From the NCBI GenBank assembly GCA_003117195.1, contig BDSI01000001.1, forward strand, positions 248,001-312,000: a DNA stretch of 64,000 bases, given 5' to 3'. Positions 1 through 12,500 of the stretch are shown one piece after another. The notes below the pieces were generated by a model, which worked only from the letters and a program-made list of their open reading frames with translations, was not told the origin of the DNA and did no database searches. This stretch comes from Eudorina sp. 2006-703-Eu-15. Its lineage: Eukaryota > Chlorophyta > Chlorophyceae > Chlamydomonadales > Volvocaceae. Every line of letters starts with the position of its first letter. Position 1 is the first letter of the stretch. The position numbers were made by a program, and so were the translations under genes.

Positions 1-3000
1 CCAGGTTGTAGAGGATCTGCGGCGCGGCGTGCCGCGGGGGTTCAGGAAGGAGTCAAGCAAAACCACACACATTCGCATCAGCCTCGCAACGCATATCGAC
101 AATTTGAAAAAACCTGAAAGCCGGAAGTCCTTGCCCTGCCGTTCCGTGCCTTGCTTTGCAACGTGCGTGACGCGTGCCGACCGGTCGCTGGTCCCAGCCG
201 CTGTCACCCCACCCAAACCCACCTGAATGACCCGGCTGAAATCGGCAATTATGAGGGGCGTCCGGGGGTCCACGGACCGCTCAATGACAACGTCCTTGCG
301 GGCCAGCGGCGCCACGATGTCCACCACGTGGTCCACTGCCTTGGCCAAGGAGCAGAGCTCGTGCTTGATGGTGAGCTTGCCCTCCTGGGGGGATGGGCGG
401 TGCGTCGGACGGCGCGCCGGAGGCGCGTGGCGTGTTTTGCGAGCTGGCAGAGCAGACGGCTTCGGTGTGTATGTTTTCACGCGGACGAGCATCTCCACAA
501 GCGCAGCACAACTAGGTTAGCGAGATGGAAACCCTCAGCGGGTTGGGTTCAGGATTGTGAGTGGCACTGCGACCTATGTGTTTGGCGAGAAACCCGCTAC
601 TGCAACCCATGTGTGTTTGATACTACAATGGCTGTATGACCGCGCCAAGCAAGGGAGAGTGGCATAAGAGCGTGCTGAACCCCGTAGGCACGCACGTCTC
701 CCAGGTCCAAGCCACAAGCCACACCTTGAGCGCCGCAACGTCCAGAATGTCGTTGATGATGTTCAGCAGGTGGTTGGAGCTGTTCTTAATGGTCTTGACG
801 AAGTGCTGACCCTTGGGGTTCATCTCACCGCCCGCGCCCCGCACCTGCGGCCGACAACGGGCGCCTCGACTCAAATCCATGCCGCTGCTACCCTCAACAA
901 ACTTCCCACGTGTTGTGCGGGTCTAGCAAGGTAATGCGCAACACACCATCTCTTCCATGGTGCGGTAACAGCCGTGAAAACGGTACGGCCGCAGCGCGAC
1001 GTCTGATAAGATGCCCGCAAATATAGCCACTCCCTGCCCGCGCTCACGCACACTCTCCATGCAGGATACATGGTCTGGTGCATGAGCGCGCGGGCAGGAT
1101 GTGCCGTCCGGCGGGCCGGGATATGACCATTGAGCGTCACCAGCGCAGCAACGTCATGAACCCTCGTCTCCTTCACATTGCAACCCCCGGCAACCCTTCC
1201 TGCCTCTGCCCGCTCTCCCAGACGCCAGCCTGTGCGTCCTCCCTGCTGAGCAAACACCATGGCATCCACGGGCCCCTTCCCGCCCGGCCAGGCGGCCTGG
1301 CTAGCTACAACGTATAAGACGTCGAGAACAGGTGAAATTCCACCAGGTTTCTATATACCTAGACGCAGAGGTCCGACACATCTCAGCTGCGTCAAACCTG
1401 TAGGGAGCCCAATCCTGTCATGCAGCCCCGTGGCGGGGATTCCCTGGGGCACCCACCAGCGCATCCGACAGCTGGATGATGCCGTTCAGCGGCGTCCGCA
1501 GCTCATGCGACATCAGGCTCATGAACTGGTCCTTGCGCGTCACCGCATCCCGCAGCTCCTGAATCATCCGCACGCGGTGCTCGTTCTCTGCCGCCTGCTG
1601 CGCCAGCAACCGCCGCTGCGCAATCGTCATGTAGTTGCCGTACATGATCGACGAGGAGAAGAGCACCTGTGGGAGATTCAAGCCCGGCCGACAATCGGAC
1701 GTGACTACTGAGTAGTCATGTTACGCTACTTGACATGAGGGTGAAAAACGATGCTGCTGCAGCATAGACAGCGTGTTCCCACGATACGGTCTTATGACCC
1801 TCCAGCTACGTTAGCGCAGCATCGTGGATAGTCCGGCCTGTAGGCTTCGGCCCCACTACCCGAAATCAGCCCAGCATATGGCCCCCTTCGCGCAGTTATC
1901 CTTACATAGGCACCTGCCGGCCATTTTGTACATCCCTCACGCCGGACGGCCTGCCCAAACAAACTTGCTACCATGCGACCCAAACGTGCCACCCAAACTT
2001 GCTTGCATACGACCTGCCAACCGCCGAGAGGAACCGCAATCGCTGCCCCGCCCCGCCCCTGCCCAACACCCACCTTCGCCATGAAGTTGGCAAAGACGTT
2101 CAAATACTCCCCGAAGGGCGCGTTGGGGTTCAGCACGTGAAGCACCCAGGCCAGCGGGAACATGTTCCATATGAGCAGCGTACACATGTAGATGAAGAGC
2201 AGCGACCGGCGTGAGGTTGCGTTGGTGTGCTCCTTGACGGCCGAGTACACCATCTTCCCCATCATGTAGAGCACGCCCATGAAAGAAAACATGCTCAAGC
2301 AGAACAGCAGCCCTACGAGGCCGGGAGGGTGGCGACCAAGGGCACAAGGCAGCCATGTGCCGTAAATGTAAGAATCAAGTACACAAGCGCCTCGCGACCG
2401 GTCAGCCCTGCAGCCTTTTGACTCCCTCTGATGCTGGTTATCTGGGCACTTGACCAGTCAACCAACAAGCGCAAGCCGAGTAGCCATGCGCGGGGGTTAC
2501 CGCCGGCAAAGCTGGTGCAGGGTCCGCGGCCCTGCCCACTGCTTCAAGCCACGGCTGCCAGGGACCCGGCCCCAGGGACTCTGCTGGCGAAAGTGCGACG
2601 TACGGCGTGCGGCGCGAGCACTGCGACCACAGCTGCAGCTGATGCCCATGCGCCGGACATGGCCCGGACTGCCGCCTGGGCACCTCGCGCGCGTGCGCCT
2701 GGACCCTGCCAGCTGGGTCTACCAGGGCTGCGTCTCCTCTGCGCTGGCTGCGCTTCGGCCGCGGCGGCCATCATGGTGCGCCGGCTGCCAAGCATTACGC
2801 CCTCCACTAGGGTTGGCGCTCACACTGCAAGGCAGCAAGAATCCTACGATGCGGCAGAACTCCCTGCCCTGCGGTGGGTCCCCGAGGGTAGCACCCAGGA
2901 CCCTCCATGCGCTGCTGCCACTCAGTTGCGAATGCTGCTGCTGCTGTGTTCCTCGACCGCAGGCCACTGACGGGCGATGCCCGCCTGCCGTGCGGCCGCA

Positions 3001-4268
3001 CCCGCCCAGGAGTGCGTTGTCACTGGCCGCGCCGGCGGGGAAAGCCTTCAGAAATTTCAAACCCTTGCAGGCCTAACTCACCAAGAGCACCCCAAACTCA
3101 GAAATACCCCAGCCGACCCCAAACTACTTCCCATCCAAGGCTTGCCCCAACCCATTGCATTGCTCACAATTATAAGGGCCAGGCACAAAGTTCGCGATCA
3201 GTCCAAAGACAATCATGGCCACGTCCATTCCAATTGCAATGGCCGTCTGGAGAGGTGTGAAGTCCGATATTTTCGAAAGAATGTAGACCATGGTAGGGGT
3301 GGTAACCATCCATTGCACGTAGCGATGGGGGATGACGCTGCACGGGAGCGTTGCGCCGTGTGGGCGGGGCGGACGGAGGTTAGTGCGCAGGGCAGGAACA
3401 TATCATACGGGCTGACGTGGTACGTCACATAATGAATGCGTGCCGTAGAGGTGACATGCGCATCGTGACTGGTGAGACGACAGGGTGGATGGGGAATTCA
3501 GGCAGCACGTTGCATTTGACGCACATTTCTGCGCCTCCTACAACGCTGTACACGCGGCTGCATCGTGCACCACACGAACCATCCGGGTATTGTCCACCTG
3601 ATCCTCATTAATGGCCCAGCGAGAGGATACTTCCTGCTTGACCAACGAATGTCGTGGCCCACGGTCCCAACCTACGCGCCCGCGGGATGTTAAATAAGGT
3701 ATGCTACCTGCACGCTCCAGCCTGATTCAGTCCATCCCCGCCTGCCCCATAAACGTTCCGACCCACATCGCGCCGAAGCCATCAAAGACGACGTGTGCAT
3801 GGCCGGTGACCAGTAGCATGTCCGTGTGGCAAGCTGCGCCTTTGATTGCACAACTCAGCAGGGCAAGCTGCCGCTTAGTTGCGTTGTCCTCAAACAGCAA
3901 GGACGTCAAGTTCAGCACCAGTGCCGTAAAAAATGCTGTCGAGCTCATCTGGTACACCAGCAATGGTACCTGCCAGGTCCAGCCCGTTATGGTCGGTTAG
4001 CCCACGCACGGTGCCCAGCCGATGGTTCAACAGTGCAAGAGCACAATTATCAGAGCCAGCTTGGCACCGCATTCGACAAGTCAGAACGGCTGGCTAACGT
4101 CTTTACCTGCCTAAACAGCTCCACTGACGCCAACGGGTCCGCCGGAATGCAGATATCCACGACCCATCGAGCAACCGCGTACACGAAAAGCCCGGCCCTG
4201 CGAGGAAGCCCGCACACGTGGTTTTTCCACGTTGACTCAAATGCCGCCCGGCTTATAAACGATTGCAT
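1..4268 (-). CDS. Histidine-kinase rhodopsin, 5' part (partial gene)
   Basis: Eight exons join in phase: 4268-4107, 3969-3767, 3337-3168, 2312-2074, 1666-1457, 844-725, 384-223 and 16-1 (continuing off the window). Exons 1-5 encode a seven-helix microbial rhodopsin. Seen are RYVQWMVTTP (helix C), IWNMFPLAW (helix F) and the retinal lysine in NFMAK, the last codon of exon 4. Exon 5 then gives a linker and the phosphoacceptor motif SHELRTPLNG. Exon 6 carries the second HisKA helix (LLNIINDILD). Exons 7-8 start the HATPase domain and end in ILYNL of the N-box. Family knowledge: algal enzyme rhodopsins couple light to a kinase, receiver and often a cyclase; those parts would lie outside the window. 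The first ATG of exon 1 is used. The frame opens about 18 codons further upstream behind a possible acceptor, so another 5' exon is possible. Both acidic counterion positions of the retinal Schiff base are replaced (see findings). Confidence 0.9.
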
Positions 4269-5428
4269 GAAGGCACCATGACGGACCCTATCAGTGGCGG
4301 TAACAATAGCAGCCGCATTCAAACCTCCAACTGCTCAGCGGCCGAAAAACTGCCATTACCAACTCACAATGTCCATACCCAGGTCTTCACCCATCCGCGG
4401 AATGCCTCCAGATCAGTAGAATCCTCTCCGAGCGCTGCAGGCACCACCGGCACTGTCTCCCGCAGCAACTTCCTGTTGCTCGGCAAAGGCGAGCCTGTCT
4501 TCCGCATTGTTCGTTTTCCTCCAAAGCCTCTCCCCTGCCCCTGTCTTAGTTTCTTTGTGAAGTCATGCTAAGGATAGCACGCAGCCCCTGTCCGGCGGAC
4601 TGCCGTCCGTCGTTGCACTCGTATCCTCTTCACAAACAAAGGTGGCCTACAAAGCATGTGTGCTTATTCTTTCGTTTAATGTTTTCTCTACTGGGGCAAG
4701 GTTGATGCCTGGGTTTGAAAAAATAACAACATAAAATCGGTTTCTCTCCGTTGATCGCGTCGATTACAAACAGTCATTTGAGAAAGTTATTACAATGTCA
4801 GTAAGAGAAAGATAACCTAACTTTATTCACACTCCTCCCAATGGACGTTGTAGGCCCCTCCCTAGAGTTGTTGGTCCTCTCACGTCAGATATGAACCCAG
4901 GTCCAAACTTACACCGTTGCAAGTGACAACCACCTGCGAAATGCCAGATAATGCAAGACAGACTGGAGCCCTGAATCCAACGGCCAACCCCCAACAAACC
5001 GTTGCGAAGGCAGGCGTGCATGGCGCCCTTCTCAAGCACAATACGCAAATGTAATCACTTTAAGTAAACCAAAACCAGGGCGCAAGCCGTACCGCTCTGC
5101 CACAGGGTGACGCCCTTTGCGAAAATGGGCACGCCACTTCACATGCAGGTAGTACCACATAAAACTGTCAGTCTTCACGTCCTACACTTGCCTACCTCGC
5201 AAGCACCGCAATGCCCGCTGTCGTAGTTGGTCGCAATTCACACACGCCCAGCACTGTGGGCGAGCCGCACAGATGTCCACGCGGCTTATGCTTCAGGGGA
5301 TTGTATGCACATACCTGACAGACATTGCAATGGTGCTTACAACTCCTGTTGCCCATGCCGTACATCCGTTTCGCCTGGGTGTTGGCCGGGCTGGGGAACA
5401 CGGCCTCCGCCGCCCAATCCCATTACAG
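4269..5428. promoter_or_regulatory. Intergenic region between divergent rhodopsin and rhomboid genes
   Basis: No gene is recognised. The two neighbours are transcribed away from each other, so both promoters should lie here. The middle (about 4660-4830) is AT-rich. An ATG at 5273 opens 36 codons that could be the first rhomboid exon, but no good donor joins it in phase to the exon at 5429. Confidence 0.4.
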
Positions 5429-8288
5429 GTGATCAACCACCCCTCAACTGCAGCCGTGACGGCCTTATGTGTGGGCACTTGGCTGTGGCTGTTTCAGGGG
5501 GGAATACCCCCGGCCGCGCTGGGGCTGAGCTACCAGCGCTTCGTGGCTGAGCGGCAGTGGTGGAGGGCGCTGACGGCGCAGGTAGGACTTGCCCTGACTT
5601 GCCGAGGGTGCTGAGCAGAGCAGGTGAGGCAGCTGAGACATGTCGCCATCTAGCCCTGTGCCTCTTAATAGCCCCGCTCGGCCCTGTCGTTAGGGAGATC
5701 AATCACCCGGCGCGCTGTGGACCTACCACCACGGCCAGGCCCTACCCAATACCCACAATCGCGACGCCCACCTCTTCCTAAACCCTAGCCCCTTCCTCCC
5801 TGCGCTGCCCGAGCTCAGGTATGCCACTTTGACATGCTGCACCTGATCCTCAACGTGAGCTCGCTGTGGGGTTTGGCGCAGCAGGCGGAGCCAGTCGGGG
5901 TGCCGGGGGCCTCCCTGGAGTACCTGCGGCTCAGCGTGCTGCTGCTGCTCGTCAGCGCGGCGGTGAGCGGGTGGGCGCCTGCCTCCGGGTGGCGGCGGCG
6001 CGATGCATAGTGGCAGCGGCGGCGGTATCGCCTGGGTTGGTGCGGCTTGGGACACAATCCAACAATCGACCGTGTGCCTGGGACGAGTGTGCTCGGTGGG
6101 GGGGCAATACGTATTACGTAGTACCTAGTACTGTATATACTGTACCTATGCAGCAGAGGGCGGGGGGCTGGATCCTGAGCCGCTCGGCTGAGGGTCAGCC
6201 GATACCCTCGTATGTCATTGATATCCCCCCCGACCCGCCGGCCGCCAGATCTGCATGGCCATGTACCACGTGGCGGTGCGGCAGCTGGGGCAGGAGGGCA
6301 TGAGGCACACGCTGATGGTGGGCTACTCGTGCGTGCTGTTTGGCTGGATGGCCCTCATCGCCTGGAGGTCCTCGGGTGCGTTGCCGGGAGGGGCGTTCAA
6401 GGACGTTTCTGTGGCGCTAAACTTTGGCCTGCGGTCGGCGGGAGAGAAGCGGCGGCAGAGGCGGCTGTCCGCGAGCTGAGTGATCATTGATGCACAGGGA
6501 CAGTTGCTGTGCTGGGCTGACTCCAAGCCCCTACATCCTGCGCCATACATGGCCCCATAGGGGGCACTAGCTGAACCTCGACGGCGGATTCCATCCCGAC
6601 GAGGTGGGAGCGTGGGACACGTGGATGCCGACTTGGTTACACCCGTGTGCACCTGCGCGCCGAGATGTCCTGAGCCAGAGGCCGCTGCGGTGTTCCTTCC
6701 CTGGCGGCGACACAGGCAGCGGGGCTCGATTCGGACTGCTGGGCCTGACCTCGGTGCCCATGGCGGCGGCCCCCTTCGTGCTGCTGCTGGTGACCCAGCT
6801 GCTGCTGCCCAACGCCTCCCTCCTGGGTCATCTATCAGGTAGGTAGGAAGGTGGGTATGTAGGTAACGGACCAGCGGAAAGGCACTTGGGGGCCGCTGGG
6901 CTGGGTGGGGCGCTGGGTGGGACGGGCAGCGCGCGTGAGGGTGAAAGCGAAGGAAAACCAAAACAACCAGTGTGTGTGGATGCGAGGGTGGCTGACGTCC
7001 GGGTAACGGCTGGAAGACGGCTGGGCTGGACGTGGCTGGTCTGTAGCTACTTCTCTGTCAAGTTCGGATGCCAGCTGAATTGCACACCTTGCGCGTGTCC
7101 TCCGCTGGGCCGGACGGACGAGGCTGCTTGCGGCGTATGGCAGCACCTCCTGGCCATGGCCACACTCAGCGCCCCACCGCCCCAGGGGCTCCGAAACCCC
7201 CAACCAACCCCAACCACCCCGGCGCCACTCCCCACCATCTGCCCCCGAAGGCGTCCTGGCCGGACTGCTGCTCGCCACCGGCTGCCTGGACTGGTTGACG
7301 CCCTACTGGACAGCCTGCCTGCTGTTCTGGGTGGCAGTAGGTGTGCGCTCGGGGAGGGGGCGGGAGGGGTGCGCTTTGAAAAGGGGGGTGTAGGAAGATG
7401 GTGGACATGTTGAAGCTGCGCTCGGGGAAAGGGACCGCAGCTGGGATGTTGCTGTCAGTCGTTTTTGTGTTCATGGCATACATGGGCTGCTGTTGCATCC
7501 TGCCCTGCCCTGACCTGCCTACCCGACCGACCCAGAAGTGAGCATTGACCGCTTCTCAACCGCTCTCAACCACTCCTCAACCGCTCCGCAATCGCTTTTC
7601 AACCATTTCTCAACCGACCAACTCCTAGATGGCCAACGCGCTCGCGCCCGCGCACGCAGGCGTGTGCTACAGCCTGGCGCTCGAGGGCCGCATCGGCATG
7701 CCGTACTTACGGCTACCCAACGCCGGCAACGACACCGTCATCGAGGGGGGACTGGATCCCGCCCGCCTGGCAGACATGATGGAGAGAGGCGGCTTCTGGG
7801 CTTCGGGGCCGGCGGGAGCCGCAACACCAGTAGGGGCCAGCGGCGGCGATGGTTTCGGAGCCGCAGCGGATCCAGCTCGAGGGGGCGCGGCAGCAGCAGC
7901 AGCGGTGGTGGCGGCCGCCCGCCAACTGCAGAGCTGGGCCGGCGGGGCGCTCTCGCGCACGCAAGCCCCCGGCGTATCTGGTCAGGGCGGGGCCGAGGGC
8001 CCGCCGGGGCCGAGTAGTAGTAGCGCCGCCGCGGGGCTGACCGGAGTCTCCGCGGCGGCAGCGACCGCCGCCGCGTCTGCGGGGCTGGCGCTGCCGTGGG
8101 GCAACCCAGCGTTAGCGCTGGGGGCATTGGGGCAAATGGGGGCGGGTGGCACGGGGCCATCGCCCTTCGGGCGGGGGAGCGGCGGGAGTAGTGGCCATGG
8201 AGCGGGCGGGACGGGGGGTTTGCGAGGCGGGGCAGGCGCGGGGGGGACGGGCGGCGCGGGGCAGCCTCGCAGTACGACAAGTTCATGA
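5429..8288 (+). CDS. Rhomboid-family intramembrane protein
   Basis: Six exons join in phase: 5429-5581, 5819-5962, 6249-6375, 6716-6838, 7251-7336 and 7629-8288. The protein has the rhomboid helix-2 signature HLILN (exon 2), a serine in GYSC within VGYSCVLFGWM (exon 3), and a histidine in GHLSG (exon 4/5 junction). These are the expected Ser/His dyad positions of an intramembrane serine protease. The context YQRFVAERQWWRALTAQ resembles the pre-helix-1 region of plant RBL-type rhomboids. The last exon adds about 145 residues rich in Gly, Ala and Ser, likely disordered. The initiator exon is not settled (candidate ATG at 5273). The stop is at 8286-8288, and a TGTAA lies in repeat DNA about 440 bases downstream. 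The active-site serine sits in GYS rather than the classic GASG, so activity is inferred and not certain. Confidence 0.8.
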
Positions 8289-8689
8289 GGGAGTCCTACA
8301 CAGGGATGGTTGTGGCGGAAGGCGGGGGCCGGGAGACGGGCGTGCTCGTGACGAAGGACCTGAACCCAACGAACGAAGATTTCTATGGTGATGGTGTTAT
8401 CGCATACGGTAGAGAATCTCGTTGCGATAGGGCTGCACAATGAGGCAAGTGCAGCTTTCTTTAATGGACTGTGGGCGCGGGCCACGACTGCTGCGACCAG
8501 CCAAGTCCGTGCCTCCGGGTTTGAGGCATTGAGATTTATGCAGGGCCGTCTTGGTTTCCGTTCTCGATGCTCCTCGTCGTGTATATGCATCCTTTCCCTC
8601 ACCGTCGCCTGATCGAGGGCCTTCAACCTCAGCTTTCATCGATTCCCGATTTTCCAGTGTCCAAGTGAGGCAATCCTACATATAGTACC

Positions 8690-8762
8690 AGGGCTTGCCC
8701 TGGTATACACCGTTGATCCCTTCGGGGTCCGCTGTAACGTTCATTCATTCATTCATTTCCAG
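8690..8762 (-). repeat. Dispersed TIR-like repeat fragment with (ATTC)n
   Basis: The core GGGGTCCGCTGTAAC at about 8723-8738 is followed by ATTCATTCATTC. The same core with the same tail recurs at about 21525, 36389 and, reverse-oriented, at 20221. It looks like the end of a DNA-transposon family. No coding sequence is linked to it here. Confidence 0.55.
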
Positions 8763-8998
8763 TCGCCCCCGGCGCTCACACAACAGCAGCAGAGCTGAAT
8801 GTGTGCTGTCACCTTTACGCCCAAGAAGCGATGGGTGAAAGGGGCGGGTAAGACGAAGGGAAAACGGGAACGCAACCTTTGCAAGAAGGTGAAATCGACA
8901 AACGCCCATCCACCCTTCGGAAAGCACATCACGAAACCCGATTGTACGGGTAATGTCGTGAGGGGAGGCCGTGGCACGCTGTTGAAACCAACCTGAAG

Positions 8999-9125
8999 CA
9001 GTTCTTCACCATACACTGCAGAAATGAAACCGCGCTACTGTGGCGCACCGGACAGGCTCCACAAGTGCACCGAAACACAACCCGCACCCACCCTACCAGG
9101 GAACCACCCCGTTCCTGAGGACCTG
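8999..9125 (+). repeat. Dispersed repeat copy (related to 20273-20395)
   Basis: The blocks CACCATACACTGC, CCGGACAGGCTCC, AAGTGCACCGAAACAC and AGGGAACCACCCCGTTCCTGAG occur in the same order at 20273-20395 and in the later array units at 35139-35261 and 50476-50598. This is a diverged copy of the same repeat outside the array. Confidence 0.65.
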
Positions 9126-10660
9126 CCATAACAGTACACGTCGGGCGCTTTAGCGTCGTACGACAGGCCGAGGTGTGCGAGGCTGTGGGTGGCGGTCTGC
9201 ACGGCGGCCGTCCGATCTTGGGCCGTACGGGCTGTATAGCACTGCGGATTGGACGTGAGGTCCATCATGGCTTTCCCCGCATAAAGCCGCCGACAGATAG
9301 ATGCCCTTTTGTCGATGACGGTAATGATGAAGTCACGTTGCAGGCGCCGCAGGGCGGCTTGATCTGCCCCTGAGAAGATGGGCCAGGGGATGGGTGGCGG
9401 CGGTTGCGTCGCCAGGTGAGCTTCGATGAGGGCAGTGGAGGTGGTGGCCCAGTCTGAGGGGCGCCGGGAGGTAGCGCTGCGTCACGTGCGCGAGTGTCGG
9501 CGTAACGCTGTGCCCGGGCGGCAACGTCCAGGACGTCCAGGACGTCCGCGAGCGGGGAGCGGCGGTACGTGGGGGCCGTACCGCGCGCCGCCTCCCACAG
9601 GACACGAAGAAGCACTGCTGTATGTGTCCTGCGGAGGGTAATTAGTCCCCTGGCTACGACCCGCTTCAGGCTTCACCCGCTGGGGAAATCAGCACCCCTC
9701 GTACGTAGTTAGGGTTGAGTACCGTAGAAATCACCAGTCATATAAGGCTCGTGCGAGGTTCCGCTTAGCCATTCTACAGGAGCCTCTTCTATCTTAAGTA
9801 CTTAGCAACTTCACCGATCCTACCTGCTGTGCAGCCATTCCTCCGCCTCCGCGGCGCCTAGCATTCTGGCAATGGATTTGCCAATACTCTCCCACGGGCG
9901 GGTTGCTCTGAAGAATGCCTCGATCGGGTAGGCTGATACTCAGTACCAGCGAACAAGTCTCACAACCCATTATGCATACATGCATGGTGACGCCAGAAGA
10001 ATTCGAACCACCATCTCCCACCGCTCGCTGGTGCTTTTTTAAGCTTCGGCGCCAACAACCTTGCTTTCACTTGATCTATCTGCGTGCCCCAACTGGTTGT
10101 TACCCGCCACGGGCGGAAACAGGTGTGAATGCCTCAAGACGGAGGGGCAGATGAGATCCGCAGACCCCGCTGCTGTGACGACGGGCGTCGGCGTCGGGGG
10201 CGGCGAGGGTAACCTGCTGCTGCAGGGCGATGACACCTGTGCTGATTCGACGATCTGCGATCGTCAAATCAGCGTGTTTGGCGCCCGCACAAGCGTGCGA
10301 CTGCGCGATTATGAATTCACAGGGTAGACAGATAGAGGGTGATGCAGCCAGCGGCCGCTAGCTATACCTACCTATCTACTTAACTACTAGCAAACTAACT
10401 ACATTCTTTGCGGGTTGCTTCGGCCAGCCCAGCTAGCGTAGGGGTGTTGTTTCCTGCCGTAACGAAAAGCGCTTGCAAGCTTACGCGACCGACCTCGGAT
10501 CACGCAGGCAGGACCACTAAAATGGGCCACGCACCGAGCCCTACGTAGACCGCATCACAATGAGCAACTAATAACTGCGGTTGGACCCACCGGCGGTCAC
10601 GCACGCACGAGTCAATAAAGGCGGGACGAGCGAGTGTTCAGGAACAAGATGAGTAACTCA
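9126..10660. other. No recognised gene
   Basis: A minus-strand open frame at 9615-9265 has coding-like composition at its start (Ala/Arg/Asp-rich) but matches no family I know and has no clear splice partners. Short tracts and pyrimidine-rich stretches fill the rest. Given the repeats on both sides, this is probably decayed mobile DNA. Confidence 0.3.
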
Positions 10661-10664
10661 ATGC

Positions 10665-10740
10665 CGGGGGGTCGTCTACTGGGAAAGACACTGACATTCT
10701 GTCCAGATCCGCGGTTCGAATCCCGGCTCCATCCCCGCCA
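10665..10740 (+). repeat. tRNA-like sequence, probably a SINE head or pseudo-tRNA
   Basis: A strong B-box (GGTTCGAATCC at 10713-10723) and a clean four-pair D-arm (GTCT...AGAC at 10674-10689) are present, and CCA is encoded at 10738-10740. The anticodon stem has only about three pairs, and the acceptor and T-stem cannot both pair at normal lengths. It is therefore not a sound tRNA. Family knowledge: Chlamydomonas has tRNA-derived SINEs. A perfect inverted repeat GTTGTAAC-G-GTTACAAC follows at about 10928-10944. Confidence 0.4.
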
Positions 10741-10944
10741 TGAGATTCGGCGGGTAAGGATTGGGGAACCGATGCGCGGTTTCCAGGAGCGGCACTCCTG
10801 GCGCGCTGATAACCTGGCTGCATGACCCCCCCCCGCGGGTGATGGAGGATGGGTGCGCTGTTGAGATGATGAGCCTTCGAGCTATCTGGGCCCGTTGGAA
10901 CACCCGGTCAGGTCTCGGGTCCACCTTCGTTGTAACGGTTACAA

Positions 10945-11349
10945 CGTACAATGCCGTGTAGCTATGTGAGGGGATGGAGCTTCTGTCGAGCTGTAGACGG
11001 ATGACGGTCAGATGGGAAGTACGGCAGCCGGCGGAGACGTACGTCCGCGGCGTTGAGGTGTGAGGGTTCCTTGCCGCCCTGTCGGTGGGGCCCGCTGGGG
11101 CTTAATTCCGTTGATTCCTTTTCGGGGTGCGCTGTAAAGTTTAATTTCTACGGAATTGAACTTTACACTAGCTAGCTGGGGCAGCGGCTGCGGCCCCGCC
11201 CGGCATCCGAAACCAGCAACGAACCAGCAGCAACGAACCAGCAACGAACGTGACGACCCAGATCACATACATGTCGCACAACTGTCAGCCACCCCAGACG
11301 TCGTCGTCCAGCCAAACAATCCCCAAAGGCCAGAAAAAGCCTGATTTAG
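10945..11349. other. Left flank of the array, no gene seen
   Basis: Contains another diverged CGGGGTGCGCTGTAAA repeat end near 11125 and a short imperfect repeat of CAGCAACGAAC near 11210-11250. The array begins at 11350. Confidence 0.4.
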
Positions 11350-11664
11350 GTCTGGCAATCATACATACATGCACGTTCCGAATGAATCACGTTCGTTACA
11401 GCAGTGGACCTGGCGGTCACATGTATGCAGCACGCTGGTCCCCCATCTGCTCAGGTCCGTGGACAGGTCTGAACTTTTCCTCTTACCTCCATCGGCCCCC
11501 GAAACCTCTTACCTCCATCGGCCCCCGAAAGGTTTTCTAACTGCCTTTACCTTTACCTCCATGTGCCCCAGATCCTCACGCATGCATTCTGCACGTGAAA
11601 GCAGCACTACTGCTCACGCGGCATCACGGCTGCGAGTTCGCCAATCCAGCGCGCGCACATAAAC

Positions 11665-12500
11665 TACGTGGTTGGCTGCGTTAGCCTGCCGTCCAGTTCC
11701 ACCTCCGCGGCTGCGGACGTCGTTGGGTCATCGAGGTCAGCCAGGAGCCTGTCCACATCCTGAAACCAGCACCACCGCAACATGTCCCAAGTTCACATCC
11801 ACGCAAAGCTTGCTTCTCGCTGTGTTTTTTTTCCAGGCAGTTATGACGACTGCATTCGCACCTCAGTTGGGGCCAGGCGAGATTCTTTTGGCAACATTTA
11901 CACAAACTCGAGGCGGCCATGACCATAATCTTTGAAACAAAATCCCATGTCGCCGCAGCCCCTGCTGAGGGCAGCGCGCCCGTAGGACGCACAATGCTGA
12001 CAGCGCCGTGTCATGCCATGCCGTGGCACAGCATTATAAAACTGAAATCCGTGTGTCGTGCACCAGAAACAACGCAACAACAGACCCGAAACGCATGCGC
12101 TATGATGGGCGCGCGCGGCGACAGTCGCCCCGAACCGAACGGGGGGGCCTCCAGCCCAACTGCTGTAGCGCTCAAGCAAACGTTTCGGCTCAACCGGGTC
12201 GATGGGGTTCAGCGCTAGTGTGTTGCTTCTTATCCCACCACATAGCACACCTTCCTGGCCAGCTAGCTGTCATCGACCCACGCAGCCACCTGCCCAACCT
12301 ACATACCTGCAGATGCGCCCGCAGGTGCTCCAGTACGGAGAGGCCGATACGGTTGGTCCATCCGGTGGCCTGCTGGGCGTCAGGGAGGTATGTACGACAT
12401 GGACAGCAAGCAGTCCATCATCATTGATGATGATGGACAGCAGTAGTGGAGGCCGGGGCGCGATGTAAGCGACGGGAACAGCAGCACTGACCGGGGGGAT
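11665..12500 (-). other. Coding-like segments, unassigned (unit 1; repeated in units 2 and 3)
   Basis: On the minus strand, an acceptor at 11763 opens a frame to a TAG near 11671 (start DVDRLLADLDDP, end RLTQPTT). It could be a terminal exon. Two further stretches look exon-like: one ending in EHLRAHLQ before a GTATGT donor near 12307, and one containing NPIDPVEPKRLLERY near 12160-12215. Their phases do not join cleanly, and I recognise no family. The same segments lie in unit 2 (about 23780-24615) and unit 3 (about 38645-39480). Confidence 0.25.

Noticed and set aside
12140..12220. Second hammerhead (GCTGAACCCC...GCCGAAACG on the minus strand)
   Set aside because: The CTGANGA box is not met (CTGAACC) and no stem I fits.
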